Below, piece after piece: positions 22,534 through 34,319 of a stretch of DNA of 64,000 nucleotides. The position numbers and the translations under genes are program-made. Under the pieces are notes generated by a model that saw nothing but the letters and a program-made list of their open reading frames with translations, had not been told where the DNA came from and did not search any database. Each line of letters opens with the position of its first letter. Within the stretch, counting starts at the first letter, position 1. This stretch comes from Symbiodinium natans (lineage: Eukaryota > Sar > Dinophyceae > Suessiales > Symbiodiniaceae), in NCBI GenBank assembly GCA_905221605.1, contig CAJNDS010002201.1, positions 195,022 to 259,021 of the forward strand. The letters run 5' to 3'.

Positions 22534-25500
22534 GGCAGCAAAATGAAGGAAAGGAGGTGGGAAAAGGATCTGGACAGCTGACGGCCTTGAAGCTGCGTAT
22601 GTCTGTGCACACCGCAGAGAGGTGCTGGAACTTCTTCCCTTTCACAAAGTGATTCCACGAGCGGAGCTGACTTGCACATGCAGCATGATGCAGCAGAAGT
22701 CAGCTGAGAAACCAAGACGCCACCCTTCTGGAGGTTGCGGAGCCCCTCGGCCAAGGCTCCCTGGATGATGCGGAGCCGCCTGCAGAGAGAGCACAAACTC
22801 GTAGCAGCAATGTTGCTCAAACGATGCAGCGACGATGCACAGGGTAAAGTTAAAGGCCATGAAGGGCCAGTCCTCCGCACCCCGTTGCTGCGCGACACGC
22901 CGATCTTCCCGTAGCCGCTGGCTTTGAGCGGAAGCCCGGCCAGGCGAGGGGCTCCCCAGGCTTGGGGGGATTGAGCTCCAGAGGTGTGCTCTGGAAAGTC
23001 CTGTAGCCTCAGTTCGTTGCAACCTGATACCTTCGCAGTTTTCCGTAGCGTTTAGCGACTGTGAATAAGCTACAGTTACTCGAGACGGTGCGCAACTGGT
23101 GGCTGCAGGTTATCGTAGGCAGAGCCAAGCAGCGCGTCGCACACAAGATCATCGCTGGAGCGCTCAGGGTCCTTATGCAAGAGCCCAGCACAGCACTGGG
23201 GTTTGTGTCGCAAGCACGCATCGACGCACAGAAACAACTTCAATGGCATTTGTCGAAGCACACCGAAACACAGCACCACTCTTGGAAGAAGTCAAAGTGG
23301 GAAAGCCATTTGAGACAAGCTTCTCTGCACCTTCCCAAACCTTGCCCTTCAATAATTTCCACAGCGTCATCACAATTGGACTCTTCTTTTTTCTCCTTCG
23401 AGATTGCCAAAGTTCTCTTCATCTGGAACCAAACCTGTGACATGCGTATGCGCGGTGCCGTCCTCGGTTTCCGCTGTTGATTCCCCCTGCGTGGTGTCAC
23501 AAGGGAAGGTGAGATCCACGATCACAAGCCTCAGCCCAGAATGAGAACAAGTCACGCAACGTGAATCTGGGTCAGCTTCACGACTCATTAAGGATCGTGC
23601 TGATACCCATTCGGGCCATCTTCTTCTCCAGCTGACCAGTGCAACCAGGCAAGACGGGACTCTTTAAAGTAGCATCGCAGCAGAACTGCATTTTTGATCC
23701 ACCACCCTGCATCAAACCATGGCTAATTGTGGAGGTTCAGCAGGTTGAAGTCGATGAGGGGGGCATTCTGCTAGATCGGTATTCTGTCAGGATTCCGTTA
23801 CCCCAACACCCCAGCAACGCGTACGTCGCACTGCAAGGATGCGAACTGATCGTTGATCAATCTAGATTTCTTCATTGCAGAGTTCCTTGGCGGACGCGGA
23901 TTTTTTTCCCGAACCCGCGGCGTGGGTTTCTGTTTTCAGCCCAACTTAAGCCTTGAACACTGAACTTTCGAGGCTAACCAAGCCAATCCAAAACCCTAAT
24001 GTTGCACTGGCCTTAATAGGAGCCCCCCCCCCCCCCCAAAAAAAAAAAAAAAAACATAAAATTGGACCCTCTATAAGAACCTGGCGCGGGGCCCCCGCAA
24101 AAAATTGGGGCGGGGGAACCGCCCTCAGGGCCTCAAGCCTTGAGGACCTTGAGGCCTGAAGCTTTCCTACCTCGCTGAGGACCCCCCCCCCCCCCCCCCC
24201 CCTCTACGACCGGCCTGTGTATTATTGAGAGTGACGCAACAAATTTTCTAAAGTGCGTCGGGCTGGCCCGGATTTGTTCAGGGCCTCGGATTCAACAAGG
24301 CTTTACATGGAACTGGCCAAACTTGGGCTCTGGCTCTTTAAGATTCCTGGAGCCCAAGGCCCTCAGGGCTTCAAGCCTAACTGCGTCAGCCCTTAACCCT
24401 AAACACAAACCCTCAAAAAAACAACCATCCGGAAACAAAAGCTTGTGATAATAACGGGTCACCCCAACAAACTGATGTCGCAGAATGATTTTTCGAAACT
24501 TGTGGCTATAGACCCTGCATATACTAAACTAGTACAACATTAGACCCTGAAGGGCTTAAGGCTTAAACCCAGAACGTACAGGGTGATGAGAGATACCTAG
24601 TAATTCCTGGAATGTGATAGTGGACTGGCTTCAAGAGATACGTGTCCGGGCAAAGAACAAGGCCCCAGATGCTAGGCTACAGCCTCAACGCCTGACGCTT
24701 TCTACGACCCTCACGTCCGTAGGTCGGGAAAGTCTACTTGACTTACCCGGGACTTATGCCGAACTTGCGCGAGTCTTTTGCAAAAATAACCCTGCCCTGA
24801 CGACTTCGCATCATTTTCTGGCGAGGCGAGAAGGATGAATACAGCCCGAGTTTGGGTTCCAAGTTGCTTTAAGCCGCGAAATTCCGATGTGCAGTCTAGC
24901 AGGAACCTGAGTGCCTGGAAGCTGGTGGCATCGTAGGACGGAACCTAGGTTATGTAAGAACTTTCGCGGAAAATGCGACTTCCTTTCGCTTGCCGTGGCG
25001 GTTCTTTCTCGGAGGCATATCTTCATGATGTGCGGGTCATGGACTACTAAACTTCGCTCGAAAGAGGACTGCCGGCGAACTGGTGGTTCCACAACGGTTC
25101 CTTTGCAGGATTGCCGGGTAAAGGGTGGTCCCCAGCCCTCGCCAGCTTAACACAACAAAGCAATGGCAACGGACCAGAACCCTGCTAGCAGAGACACGAA
25201 CATGCCAGCCCTGCTTCAATTCTCTTCAGCTTGCTGCTTGAAGCAACTCTCACAGTATCTCGCACCTTGCTTGTCCAAAGGCTTTGGCAAGACTGGAGGA
25301 GCACGGTCCATGCTCCAGCCTTTGCAAAGACAAGCTAACGAAGGTGGTGCCATGGTGTCCAAGAATTCAGCAGCTGAGTCTCAACAACTGTCGTGAATTT
25401 CCATACAGCTTAGATTTGCATCGCGGGCCATCACAGTCATGCACCCCTCCGCAACTATCTATCGGCCTCGACTTTTGAAGAAGTCCATCATCTTCTCGCT

Positions 25501-25898
25501 GGGTTCCGTCAGGCCTTCTTTGCGTGGTTGCACGTCTTTTCATACAAAGGCATGTGGCAGTCTTCTCACAAGCAAATAAAGATCCATCATGTGACTTTTT
25601 CTCCAGAGCTCTCGCAGACTCGAGTACAACCCAGGTCATTAACGAGTACTCATACTTCCGGCCTGGCTCTCAAAATTCCATGGGGCTCATCACTGAGTTT
25701 GCATCTCGTTGCCTCCATGCCCAAGCCCGACATCCTTGGGGCTTGTAGCTTGCATATACAATAAAGATTGGGCCAGCTACACCAGGAAGAGATGGGCCAG
25801 ATGCCCTTTGGTCATTTGGTCCTCTTTCCATTTCCGATCAAGCACGCTGCGGCTGTAGAGCGTGCAATAATGTTACAAAAATTGGACTAAGCCTGGCT
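22534..25898. other. 3.4-kb interval without a firm gene; homopolymer runs
   Basis: Many short frames on both strands and none with a recognisable motif. 23950-24240 is low-complexity: C15 followed by A17 at 24023-24054, then C21 at 24182-24202, with telomere-like fragments (CCCTAA) nearby at 23993 and 24397. The homopolymers are the kind of sites where assemblies are unreliable. Confidence 0.4.
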
Positions 25899-26965
25899 CT
25901 AAGTCTTTGCCTTTTTTGCAGCTGGCTCCGGACCTTCCTCGCCGTCGTCGCCATCGCCTTCCTCCTCTGCTTCCTCGTTTACCTGGCAGGATTTCGCGCA
26001 ACCCTCTTGGCAACTCCTGCTCGGGCGTTCTCAAAAGACGGACGACACGGATTGTAAGCTCCAACTCTGAGGCTGTTACTTCCTGATCCTCCTCCAGGAT
26101 CTCTTCCTCGAAGCCCTCTTCGCAGCCTGTCCAAATTCGTCTCCACCTCGGTTTCGCATCTGCTTGCCATACGGGCCAATGCAGATGCATGAGGTGCCCT
26201 TTCCTGACATGATGTCGAAGCAGCAGAAGATAGAGCAGGAACCAACCGAGGTTGATATAGGGCTATACGGTGCACTCGGCAATCGAGGTATCGGGATGCA
26301 GGCGCATGCTGCAGGCACTTCAGTCGTCTGGGTGCAGCCAATGGCACTCGGCAACTGACATCGGCTGTGCCCTCGTGTCCGGATCCTCGTTGTGGCGGTT
26401 GGCAAGGAATGCCTGCTGAGCCTCGATGAAAACCTGTCAACAGGTGCTTGTTAGAGAAGGCTGCAGAGCACTGGACCTACTGCGATGGATTGGACAAATG
26501 CCGGTAAAACAACAGCAGTTGTGCAGGTACTGTTGTGCCGCGTTCAGCCTCGCCGGCTTTCTTTGAGCCTAACTTCTCGACGAGGAGGTCAACGTCCAAC
26601 CTGTCGAACTGGTCGAAAAGCTCCTGCAACCCACAGCACAGAAAACAAAGCGCGACATTGAGGAGCACAAGAGTTTCCAGGACTCGTCCTCTTCCTCTGT
26701 GGGGAGATGCTTGTCAAGCACACCTCAGCTCGACAAGGAGCAAGCCGCAGATACTTCCAACAGCAGCAGCAACGACACCAGCTCGAGCGCAGATATTCGA
26801 AAGACAAAGCTGACTAAGCTTGAGGTACGCCAGACATGCCAGAACGACTTGTTGGACCAAGTATCTTAGATCGACTGGAACCAGCATTTCGTCTTCCTTG
26901 CAGGGTGGCTGCGCAACATCCCGCACAAGAACAGTATCCAGCAGCCAGCAGGGCGGTAGAGGATT
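25899..26965 (-). CDS. multi-exon gene of unknown function with acidic, Lys-ending C-terminus
   Basis: Minus-strand exons: about 26965-26732 (LDTVLVRDVAQPPCKEDEML, LRYLVQQVVLACLAYLKL, ending GSICGLLLVE), 26623-26531 (LFDQFDRLDVDLLVEKLGSK to AERGTT) and from 26433 (VFIEAQQAFLANRHNEDPDT). They join in frame as LLLVELFDQFDRLDVDL (intron 26624-26731, GTC|GAGCT...CAG|GAGCT) and AERGTTVFIEAQQ (intron 26434-26530, GTACCT...GACAG). The gene probably ends with an acidic tail (EEAEEEGDGDDGEEGPEPAA, then KKAKT) at the TAG 25899-25901; the exon structure between about 26350 and 26020 is unresolved. The tail resembles nuclear proteins, but I cannot name the family. Confidence 0.5.
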
Positions 26966-27214
26966 TTTTGTTGTCCTACCAGCTTCCCCCCCCCCCCCCC
27001 CGCCCATATCTGAGGGGAGAAGGAAGCCTTTCGATTTCAACAGTTCACTTTTTGCTAGCTGTTTTCGCTTTCGACCTCTGAGCAGACAAAGAACATTCCA
27101 CCAAGCAGAGAAGATTCCACCTTACCCGCCATCACCTGCACAGTGGACTTGGCAGGCAGCAAAGCGACAACGTTCCAAGAATTTCCGAACTACGGCTCCC
27201 AACATCCCTTAGCG

Positions 27215-27882
27215 CTAAACTACGGCTAACGAGTGCTTGTGCGAGTCCTCATGGTCGCCGGCGAAGGCGAAGGAATGAAGCACTTCCGGCGGAACCTCCT
27301 CTTCGTTCTTCAGCTTCATCTTGACGACCTCAAGAATTGTTTGCTCTTTGGTTCGTTTCCAAGGCACCCACACAACTCGCACGCACGCGTAACACGCGCT
27401 CACCCACCCATGTGAACATGCACGCACAATCAATCACATGCACACATACATGCAGACACGCGCAGGCACGCACACACCCACAGCCACACAGCCACCCAGC
27501 CACCCAGCTACCGACCCTACACACGGAAAAGTATTATCAGCAAATTCTGCTTGTGTAGATCAGGGTGTAGAGGGTGTCGCTGACTTCCTGCACGCAATGG
27601 AAATCAGGTGTATCTCTCCACCACCATTCCGGCTTCCAGTGCCCTGGGCGTTGTTGGTCTCGCCAGTGCGCTCTCGGCTGCGATCTGCGTCTGTGTGGCG
27701 AGTGTCGAGATGCTTGGCCACTCGTAGCAGCCGCCTGCGAGTCGGCGAGCGAGCTGGTACAGCGCCTGTCTCAATGTCGGAATCGCGGTTGACGCAGGTG
27801 TGCCATGAAAGCTTCGCGAAGGTATGTCGTTGTACCAAGGGGGGATGCGGTTTCGGTCCTCTAGCGGGTGCGTTTCCAGCAT
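27215..27882 (-). CDS. possible two-exon gene, unknown product
   Basis: The 3' piece (about 27365-27215) reads RTKEQTILEVVKMKLKNEEE, then VPPEVLHSFAFAGDHEDSHK to a TAG. An upstream open stretch at 27838-27610 reads DSDIETGAVPARSPTRRRLL in one frame and IPTLRQALYQLARRLAGG in another, so the coding frame is not settled. The interval between them (27360-27540) is a degenerate CACA/CACG repeat, which would sit inside the intron. Function unknown. Confidence 0.33.
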
Positions 27883-27929
27883 TTCTCTTGGCCCTCTTCG
27901 TTAGGCACTCAACCCAGGGAAAATGAGTG

Positions 27930-28038
27930 CCCCCCCCCCCCCCCCCCCCCCGGCTGTGTCATTCGGCAACCACCATGTTCAGGTTGGTATATATATATAC
28001 ACAACTACATATATATATATATACACACACACACACTT
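27930..28038. repeat. poly-C run followed by TA/CA microsatellite
   Basis: C22 at 27930-27951, then at 27987-28038 two TATATA blocks separated by ACACAACTACA and ending in (CA)n. Simple sequence only. Confidence 0.9.
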
Positions 28039-29395
28039 GCCTTGGCACTGTCTCATGCGACGAACTTCGACAGGACGCGACTGTGTGACAGTTTGCTGTG
28101 AGCACACCTGCAAACCTGAGGATCTCACAAGCAAAGCTTTCTGGGAGACATAGAAAATGTTTTGTACAGGCTCCGTGGGCGGCGACTCCATGTTGCCGGA
28201 GGCCTGAGGTGGTCGAGGTTTCAGGATGCTTCAGAGCTTGAGAGAGAGCTGAACCTTCTCTCATCTTTTCTCTCTAATCTCTCTCTCAACCGAGGGGTAC
28301 CGGGGCCTGCACAAATGTGCAGCGGCGCTCTGAGCAGCGCAGGGCGCCACGGACTCGTGAAGTTCTTTGATATCTTATGATATCTTGGTATCTGCTAGGA
28401 CTCGTCGGTGCTGCTGTGCTGTGCTGTGCTGACACTTGGCACGCCATCCGTTGTTCTCACTTAAACATGCAACAGGGGAGGCCATCGCAAGACACACAGT
28501 CATAGTCATACAGTAAGTGGTGAAGTCCTGCAACACCAGTGTGCTCTGCAGAGACGTTGTGCTGGTTGGGGCGCTTTCTCTCTGAAGTTCGAACCGCCGC
28601 CGCGGCCACGGTCACACAGGTTCGGAGATGTTGGGAACTGGCACACGGTCAAGCGAACAAGCTTAGGCTGTGACCGATGTACAAATATTCGCGGACAACG
28701 GTCTGCAGCCACGCGGATGTCGAATGCTACACAAGATGCCCATACCCTGCTGTGCAAGCTAGCCTGCCGCGAGATATTGCTGAAGCCACGCCTAATCCAG
28801 CGGACACAAAGCATGTTTAAGCGAGGTCGCACAAGCCCCAGTCGTGTCTGTCACGCATTACAGACACATTTTGGGCTTAACGACTGTGCCCGCTTCTACC
28901 CTCAAGAGAAGACTTGGACTGTGGAACTCTGCAGGAGCTACAGGAAGGCTACGCTGCATTGCAAATGCCAGTTCTGATGGCTTTTCTGCTGTGCGGGATG
29001 CCCTTTTCCCAAGAGCGCAATCCTCTTCTCGAGCGCACGAGGCAACGATGAATTTTCAGGTCTGGACGCGCCAGGTGGGTCCTCCATCAGCCGTCTCCAA
29101 TGGGGCCTCAAAGGCGGGTTCGGCGTCATGACAAGCTTTTTGGAAGGAGAGTTGTGGGTTTCAGTCCCAGCGGCTGCAATATCGAAAAGTGAGAAGTCAA
29201 AGAAGCAAGCACAGATTGATACATTGGGGTCTCTGCCCTCTCCCAATTCCAACTGCCGCTGGCTGAGGCCGGCGCTCAGCATCTGCCAGCAAACGCGCAA
29301 ACACGTGGTAGTCCTGGCTGGCATGGCAGCTGGCTAAACATTCTCCAACATCTGCATGCGGAGATGCCACCACTGAAGCGAGTGGCTGGCATAAA
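28039..29395. other. no gene recognised
   Basis: Short frames on both strands without recognisable motifs. 28232-28290 is a CT/GA-rich stretch (AGAGAGAG and CTCTCTCT) that can fold on itself. Nothing else stands out. Confidence 0.45.
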
Positions 29396-29397
29396 GG

Positions 29398-29433
29398 CAT
29401 ATACATATATACATATATATATATATACATACA
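29398..29433. repeat. TA/CATA microsatellite
   Basis: Alternating CATATACATATATA units. The antisense strand lacks any coding signal here. Confidence 0.9.
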
Positions 29434-29555
29434 TATCTGAAGCAGCCCACATGCTGGCAGACCATTGCATACTACGAGCGCCGAAGCGCTGCTCACATGG
29501 CGCCCCTCTTGTGCTCCTTCTTCTTCTTCTTCTTCACGGCTTCATGCCGGGAGTT

Positions 29556-29704
29556 CCTCCCCCCCCCCCCCCCCCTCCCCCACCTCCCCCCCCCCCCTCC
29601 CCCTCCCCCCCCCCCCCTCCCCCCCCCCTCCCCCCTCTCCCCCGCCTCTCCCCCCCCCCCCCCCCTCCCCCCCCCCCCCTCCTCGCCCCCCCCTCCCCCC
29701 CTCG
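29556..29704. repeat. 149-base polypyrimidine tract (C-runs with single T)
   Basis: Nearly pure C interrupted by single T residues, directly after a short CTT repeat (29515-29535). The plus strand translates into poly-Pro and the minus strand into poly-Gly in several frames, so the long frames across it (29364-29915 plus, 29542-29829 minus) are artefacts of composition. One strand is all pyrimidine, so triplex or i-motif structure is possible. Confidence 0.95.
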
Positions 29705-30006
29705 CCACCCCAACACAGGGGCGAGCACGCCCTCACCATCTGATCTGGCTTCTGTCGCCGCGCACTCCCTCTTCTCTCACAGGCGCAGTCGCAATCCAAG
29801 AAGGAAAGGCGCCTGGCGATGGATTTCATCGAAAGGCGACCTGGAAGCCAGGCTGACTAGTGACGTCTTACCACACACCGTTGTTGAACACAGCAGCTAC
29901 ATCCCCACCTTCTGAACTGCTCCCATTCCTCGTCGTCAAGCCACTTGGCAGCCTGGTTGGGTGGAGCAACTTCCGCATGGCTGCACGTCTGCACAACTCC
30001 CTTGCC

Positions 30007-30506
30007 CTACAGCCTCTTACAGCCTCTGCTTTCGAGTTCCGTAAGCACTGCCTCTGCAATCACCGCGCGCAGTCGCTGCAGACCTCCAGAGTGCTGGCCC
30101 AAGGCCTTCCACAGAAAGGATTTGTCATGAATTTCTAAGAAATTGAGAAATCTTTCATCAAAGAGCCCATGGCTTACAGAGCGCGTCTGGGCTGCGTGCA
30201 CTTGTGCATCAGGGTACGGTTGCCTCGTAGAGCTCATCCAATAGAGACGAAGCGTCAAGTAGCCAGTCAGGAATCCTGGCATGCGTTGGCATGCTATCCA
30301 TGCGAGAAGGCTTCCACGCAATGGTGTTCTCAAGCCGGCTGCAACCCTTCGTTTTGCCAGGCAGACCCATCCACCACGCCTCCCTGCGAAAGGCGCACCT
30401 GCACCCAGGATTTTGGGCATGGTGCTGGAGCTTAGTTACTTTCCGTTTATCGCCCTTGACATGTTTATTCTTTTTGATCTTATTGACGTGGGTGCCTTCT
30501 GCCGCT
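30007..30506 (-). CDS. two probable exons of an unrecognised protein
   Basis: A 95-codon minus-strand frame without an early ATG runs from about 30506 to a stop near 30222: KNKHVKGDKRKVTKL, LQHHAQNPGCRC, WWMGLPGKTKGCSRL and ARIPDWLLDASSLLDELYEA. A second frame at about 30170-30007 reads GLFDERFLNFLEIHDKSFLW and GGLQRLRAVIAEAVLTELES. The change of frame implies an intron near 30170-30225; GTACCC at the end of the first block is a candidate donor. The composition is clearly protein-like, but I do not recognise a family. Confidence 0.45.
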
Positions 30507-30850
30507 CATTGGCTAACTCCTCCAGCTCCTTCCGGCCTCTACGACTCTACGGCTTCTGAATCTTCTGATGCAGCTACCAACTTCTCTTAGCCTGTTGGTC
30601 TCTCCATGAAGTCTTGCATCGGCGAGGGCCAGAACCCCTCACCGTTGCTGGATTACGCGCTGGGACTTTTGACAGGCCTCCTTCAGCCCTCAAAGGCCAC
30701 TTTCATTGTAACGTTTAGTTCTTGTGGTAGCCCACCAAGGATCACCAACGTGCACGCTCACCCCCGAAGCACTGAGCACCGCGGCGAAGTGACTCAGCCT
30801 CTTCCTGAGATCAGAACCCGCAAACAATGCACGCAAAAGGCGCATATGCA

Positions 30851-30852
30851 TC

Positions 30853-30885
<33 letters not shown>

Positions 30886-30927
30886 GTATATACAGATATA
30901 TACATATGTATTATACACACACACACA
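30851..30927. repeat. TA-rich microsatellite with CA tail
   Basis: TATATA blocks interrupted by single G residues, ending in (CA)n at 30915-30926. Simple sequence. Confidence 0.9.
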
Positions 30928-31272
30928 AAAAACACTGACTGCAACTAACAGAACCTGCAACCTGCTGCCAAATCATCGGCCGCACTGTCATCTCTGTCAA
31001 TGCACGGCCTATGCAGCTTCAGATCCATGGCAAGTAGTGACAAAGGTAATGCTGTCACTTGCCTAGCGTCATCCTTGAGCCTTTGCTCATATCTCGCGGC
31101 CAAAGTTGTCGGGCCCCACTCCCCAGCCAATGGCTGCGACTCCTTGTCAGCTTCCTGTGGGCCTGGCGCAACATCGTCTTGGGTTGTCCTCTCCCCGCGG
31201 TTTGGTTTGACCGGTAGGCAGAGGTCATGTTAAAACAACAAGTAGCTCCCGGAGTCCCTGGTGATAGGCCAA

Positions 31273-31515
31273 TTAGGCCACATGCAAGCCTTGAATGACA
31301 AAGTGAATCATTGTGTCTTGCGTGTGCTTTCCGGTGTTGCGGCCTTCTTCAACGCCCGACTTGCCCAATGAGCTTTCCAATGGTGTTGCGCCTGGAAAGG
31401 CCACGCCAATCACTCCAAGCTTTCTCGGGCATTCTCGCACGATGGATGATGTAGGGATCCAGCCTGCAGGGTCCTCCTCGAAAGTTGGAGGTGGTGTCTC
31501 CATCATTGCCTGTGG
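31273..31515 (-). CDS. possible terminal exon, unknown product
   Basis: After a candidate acceptor CCCCACAG the minus strand is open for about 78 codons: METPPPTFEEDPAGWIPTSS, RKLGVIGVAFPGATPLESSL, then a charged stretch to a stop at 31273. The other two frames are broken. No family recognised and no partner exon found. Confidence 0.3.
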   Translation of the reverse strand, partial: PQAMMETPPPTFEEDPAGWIPTSSIVRECPRKLGVIGVAFPGATPLESSLGKSGVEEGRNTGKHTQDTMIHFVIQGLHVA

Positions 31516-31520
31516 GGCGG

Positions 31521-32270
31521 CTAGCCGTGCTTTAATTTCCGGCCAAAAGGAAGTCTATGTATTTCTGACAGACGCACTTCGCAAAACTTCCACACACAAG
31601 GGATGCGGGCCTACAGCCGGCGATTGGAAGGGGCAGGGCCGGAGAAGCAAAGCCTGAAACTCGACTGGTCAGGGCTGCACGCTGTGTGCACGCTCACAAC
31701 ATACCGCACCTGCTTCTGTAGTGCATCGTCGCACTGGTGTCTCGGCCATTTTGGTAGGTTCTCTCGTTCCCATGGTTTATGACCCGTTCATTGATTGGAT
31801 GGCGCTGGATACCGAGTCCAACATGCCAATAGTTGGTTCGCGAGAACCTGCAGAATGCTGACAAATAATCTGGCTTTCTTGCTGCTTTGGGCATCTTCTT
31901 GCAACTAGCGCCGAAGGAGCTTTTAGTTTGACTGTACAAGCTGCACATGCACTGGCAGAAAACGTCTCCAAGATGAGCGTTTGCAATCACGGCATGCCGC
32001 CATGGTGTGCAGCACGCGGATGCGGTCCACTTTTGCACTGGGCAAAGCCGTTTATGTGTATCAGTCGGAAAATCGAGAAACCCACGAGTTTAACTGACAG
32101 TCAGGAATACAAGGAACATCAGCTAACACTGTATCTCTACATGGTATGCAAGCAACACGACATGGTGAATGGAGTCTAGCGATACTTAAGGCAGACCCGA
32201 TCCGCTCTCACGCCTCTTTGCCAACGACCTCGGTATGCCATGGCATACTGTGGACGACTGACCAGGCATA
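31521..32270. other. no gene recognised
   Basis: Only short overlapping frames. It includes the 3' flank of the dehydrogenase-like gene that ends at 32271. Confidence 0.45.
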
Positions 32271-34319
32271 TCACACAGCTTCCGAGGAAAAGACGCCTAG
32301 CTTTTCAAGGCCCGCGGTGTGCTGAGGGCAAGGATCTGGCCGGCCCGCCGCCTGCAATTGAGGGCACGAGACAGGACATGCGCGGAGAGATCCTGTTGGA
32401 GAAGGCGCAGGAGAGTTTAAGAAGTCGCCATCCCCATCACACGCATCACAAGCACCATGCGCTTGTCTGCCTTGGCCTTCACGGAAATGTCCTGATCATG
32501 AAGCGTCGCGACGTTCTAGCGCCAAGCACAGATGCCCTGCAACATCTAGTCTTCTAACCTACAGCTACGGTACCAGAAAGACGGCTGTCACTTCGTGCTG
32601 GAGTTGCTAAGGCAGTGACGTAAAAAGGCCCATTTCGCCACTCAAACTCCTTCACGGCAGTGGGAAAGTGTGCCACCTAAGCCGAGGTGGAGGCGTGACG
32701 CAACTCCACAGAGTGACGCATCTTACGGAAGTCCGAATGAACTCCGGTCAAGCAGAGGCATTTGTGGAAGTTGGCACGCAAATCGAGGCTGGCGCGCTGC
32801 GTGCATAAGCGGCCAGTCGGTCACACAGCAGCAGCTTTTCCTCTGTCCAGACATCATGCCGTCCCGAGAAACATTTCCAGATCGATGCTTGTTTTTTTTT
32901 TTTTCGTGCGAACTCCATGCTCAGGCAGCTGCCCATCGAACATCTGCATTAGCGGCGGCCACAGCCTCACTGTCCATCAGCTTTCAAAGATCCGATGTTG
33001 TGTACAATTTGGGGTCTGGACGGTCGCCAGCTGAGTTATGAGCTCGTCCACCTTTCCCAGGATGCCACTACTAAGTCATCGGATAGCCAAGCAACCACAG
33101 TGTTAAAGCTACGGTGATGCTGGCACCTCTTTGCGATGCTTGGATTCCACATCGCCCACAGTGCAGCCATCGTGGAGTGCACCGACAAGCATGTAAGCAG
33201 CAATCCAGAGGTTCTTTTCCCAGTAAGCCTGACATGCGAAGTGCACAAAGACAACTTCAGGAGCCTCGAACTCGTGGAATCTGACCCTCACACACGCTCT
33301 CTTGTTTGTCTCTGCTCTGAAACAGCAGCATTCACAAAGAGTTTGCCTGTACGAAGCCAGTCGGCTAAGCATGAACTACTCGGGCACATGGTGCGTGATG
33401 AACTAGCTTGCCGTCTCGCACAATTCCATAAGCACACCCGGCCTGGAAGAACTCTGGGTCGCGCAAGATTTGACATGCCTCGGCATCATTCAAGGTCTCC
33501 AGGCTGCGGGCGGCTGGGTGACGACGCAACCCAGGTTTCTTGGGAAGCGCAGCCGCTTGGCTGCAAGCTAGATCGCTGGTTGTCAGCCTCCAGCGGACTT
33601 CTTGTGCCCATTTCCTTCGAGGCTCAATAACCAAATCAAAAAGCCTGTGATTGCAAATTGCGTGCACACTAGGCATTCCCAATGGATGTGTAAGCAGCTT
33701 GTACCAGGATTCCGACCCACTGTTCACGGCTGTCAAACCTTCTGGATCTGTGTCTGTCCTTAGTTGTGAGACATCACTGGTGGAGCAAAGGAAGGGGTAG
33801 GGCCGAAGGGCAACGCGGGCTTGGGCTGGGGCTTTCCATCCAGCGGAGGTTCACCCTTTTTGGCCACGGCGAAGTACACCAGCAGAATTGTGATCTTGGC
33901 AACTATCTTGGCACTGCTACAACGTGCTGCTCTCGCACGATGCTCTGTGTCAAAACCAACTCTGCTGCGCAAAGGCACTGGCAGGCAAGCCTGGCTTCAG
34001 GTTCTGGTCCAAAAACGGCCTGAATGAAAAGATTGCAGCCCACACAGCTAGGCTCATGCTGCGGACGAACAAGGTCTGGACACAAGGGCGCCGTTCTGAA
34101 CAAAAACCAAATCCTCATGCCGGTCTGCGGGGACAGACGCGATGATGTCCTCTGGCGTTTCGGAGTAAAATTTGCCGGACTTGCTGAGGGCGGTCAAGTG
34201 GCACATGGTGGCAGAAAGCACATCACACCTTACATCACGGCCGACGGTACATGGCACAGCGCAGACATCCGCGGCCTTCAGGGCATCATTCCTGGTACAC
34301 ACGTAGATGGGGCCCTCGG
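32271..34319 (-). CDS. NAD(P)-binding dehydrogenase-like protein (plant/algal family), micro-exon gene
   Basis: At least ten short minus-strand exons together match a conserved plant/algal family related to ketopantoate reductase/6-phosphogluconate dehydrogenase-like proteins. Pieces in order: 34319-34276 (GPIYVCTRNDALK), 34149-34091 (DIIASVPADRHEDLVFVQNG), one unresolved exon near 34000, 33894-33833 (LVYFAVAKKGEPPLDG), 33758-33728 (TDTDPEGLTA), 33622-about 33561 (RRKWAQEVRWRLTTSDLAC), about 33500-33471 (LNDAEACQ), 33228-33127 (AYWEKNLWIAAYMLVGALHD to HRKE), 33051-33022 (VDELITQLAT), about 32849-32796 (LLLCDRLAAYARS), from 32676 (VAHFPTAVKEFEWRNGPFY) and the last exon (AAGRPDPCPQHTAGLEKLGV) to the TGA at 32271-32273. 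Joins preserve frame and family spacing. The N-terminal Rossmann GxGxxG exon was not found. Several donors look like GC, and two introns are flanked by direct repeats (GCATGTCA, GCAGCC). The enzymatic activity is unproven. Confidence 0.6.

Noticed and set aside
29364-29915. Proline-rich 183-codon plus frame and glycine-rich minus frames
   Set aside because: They are produced by the polypyrimidine tract at 29556-29704, which is open in most frames.
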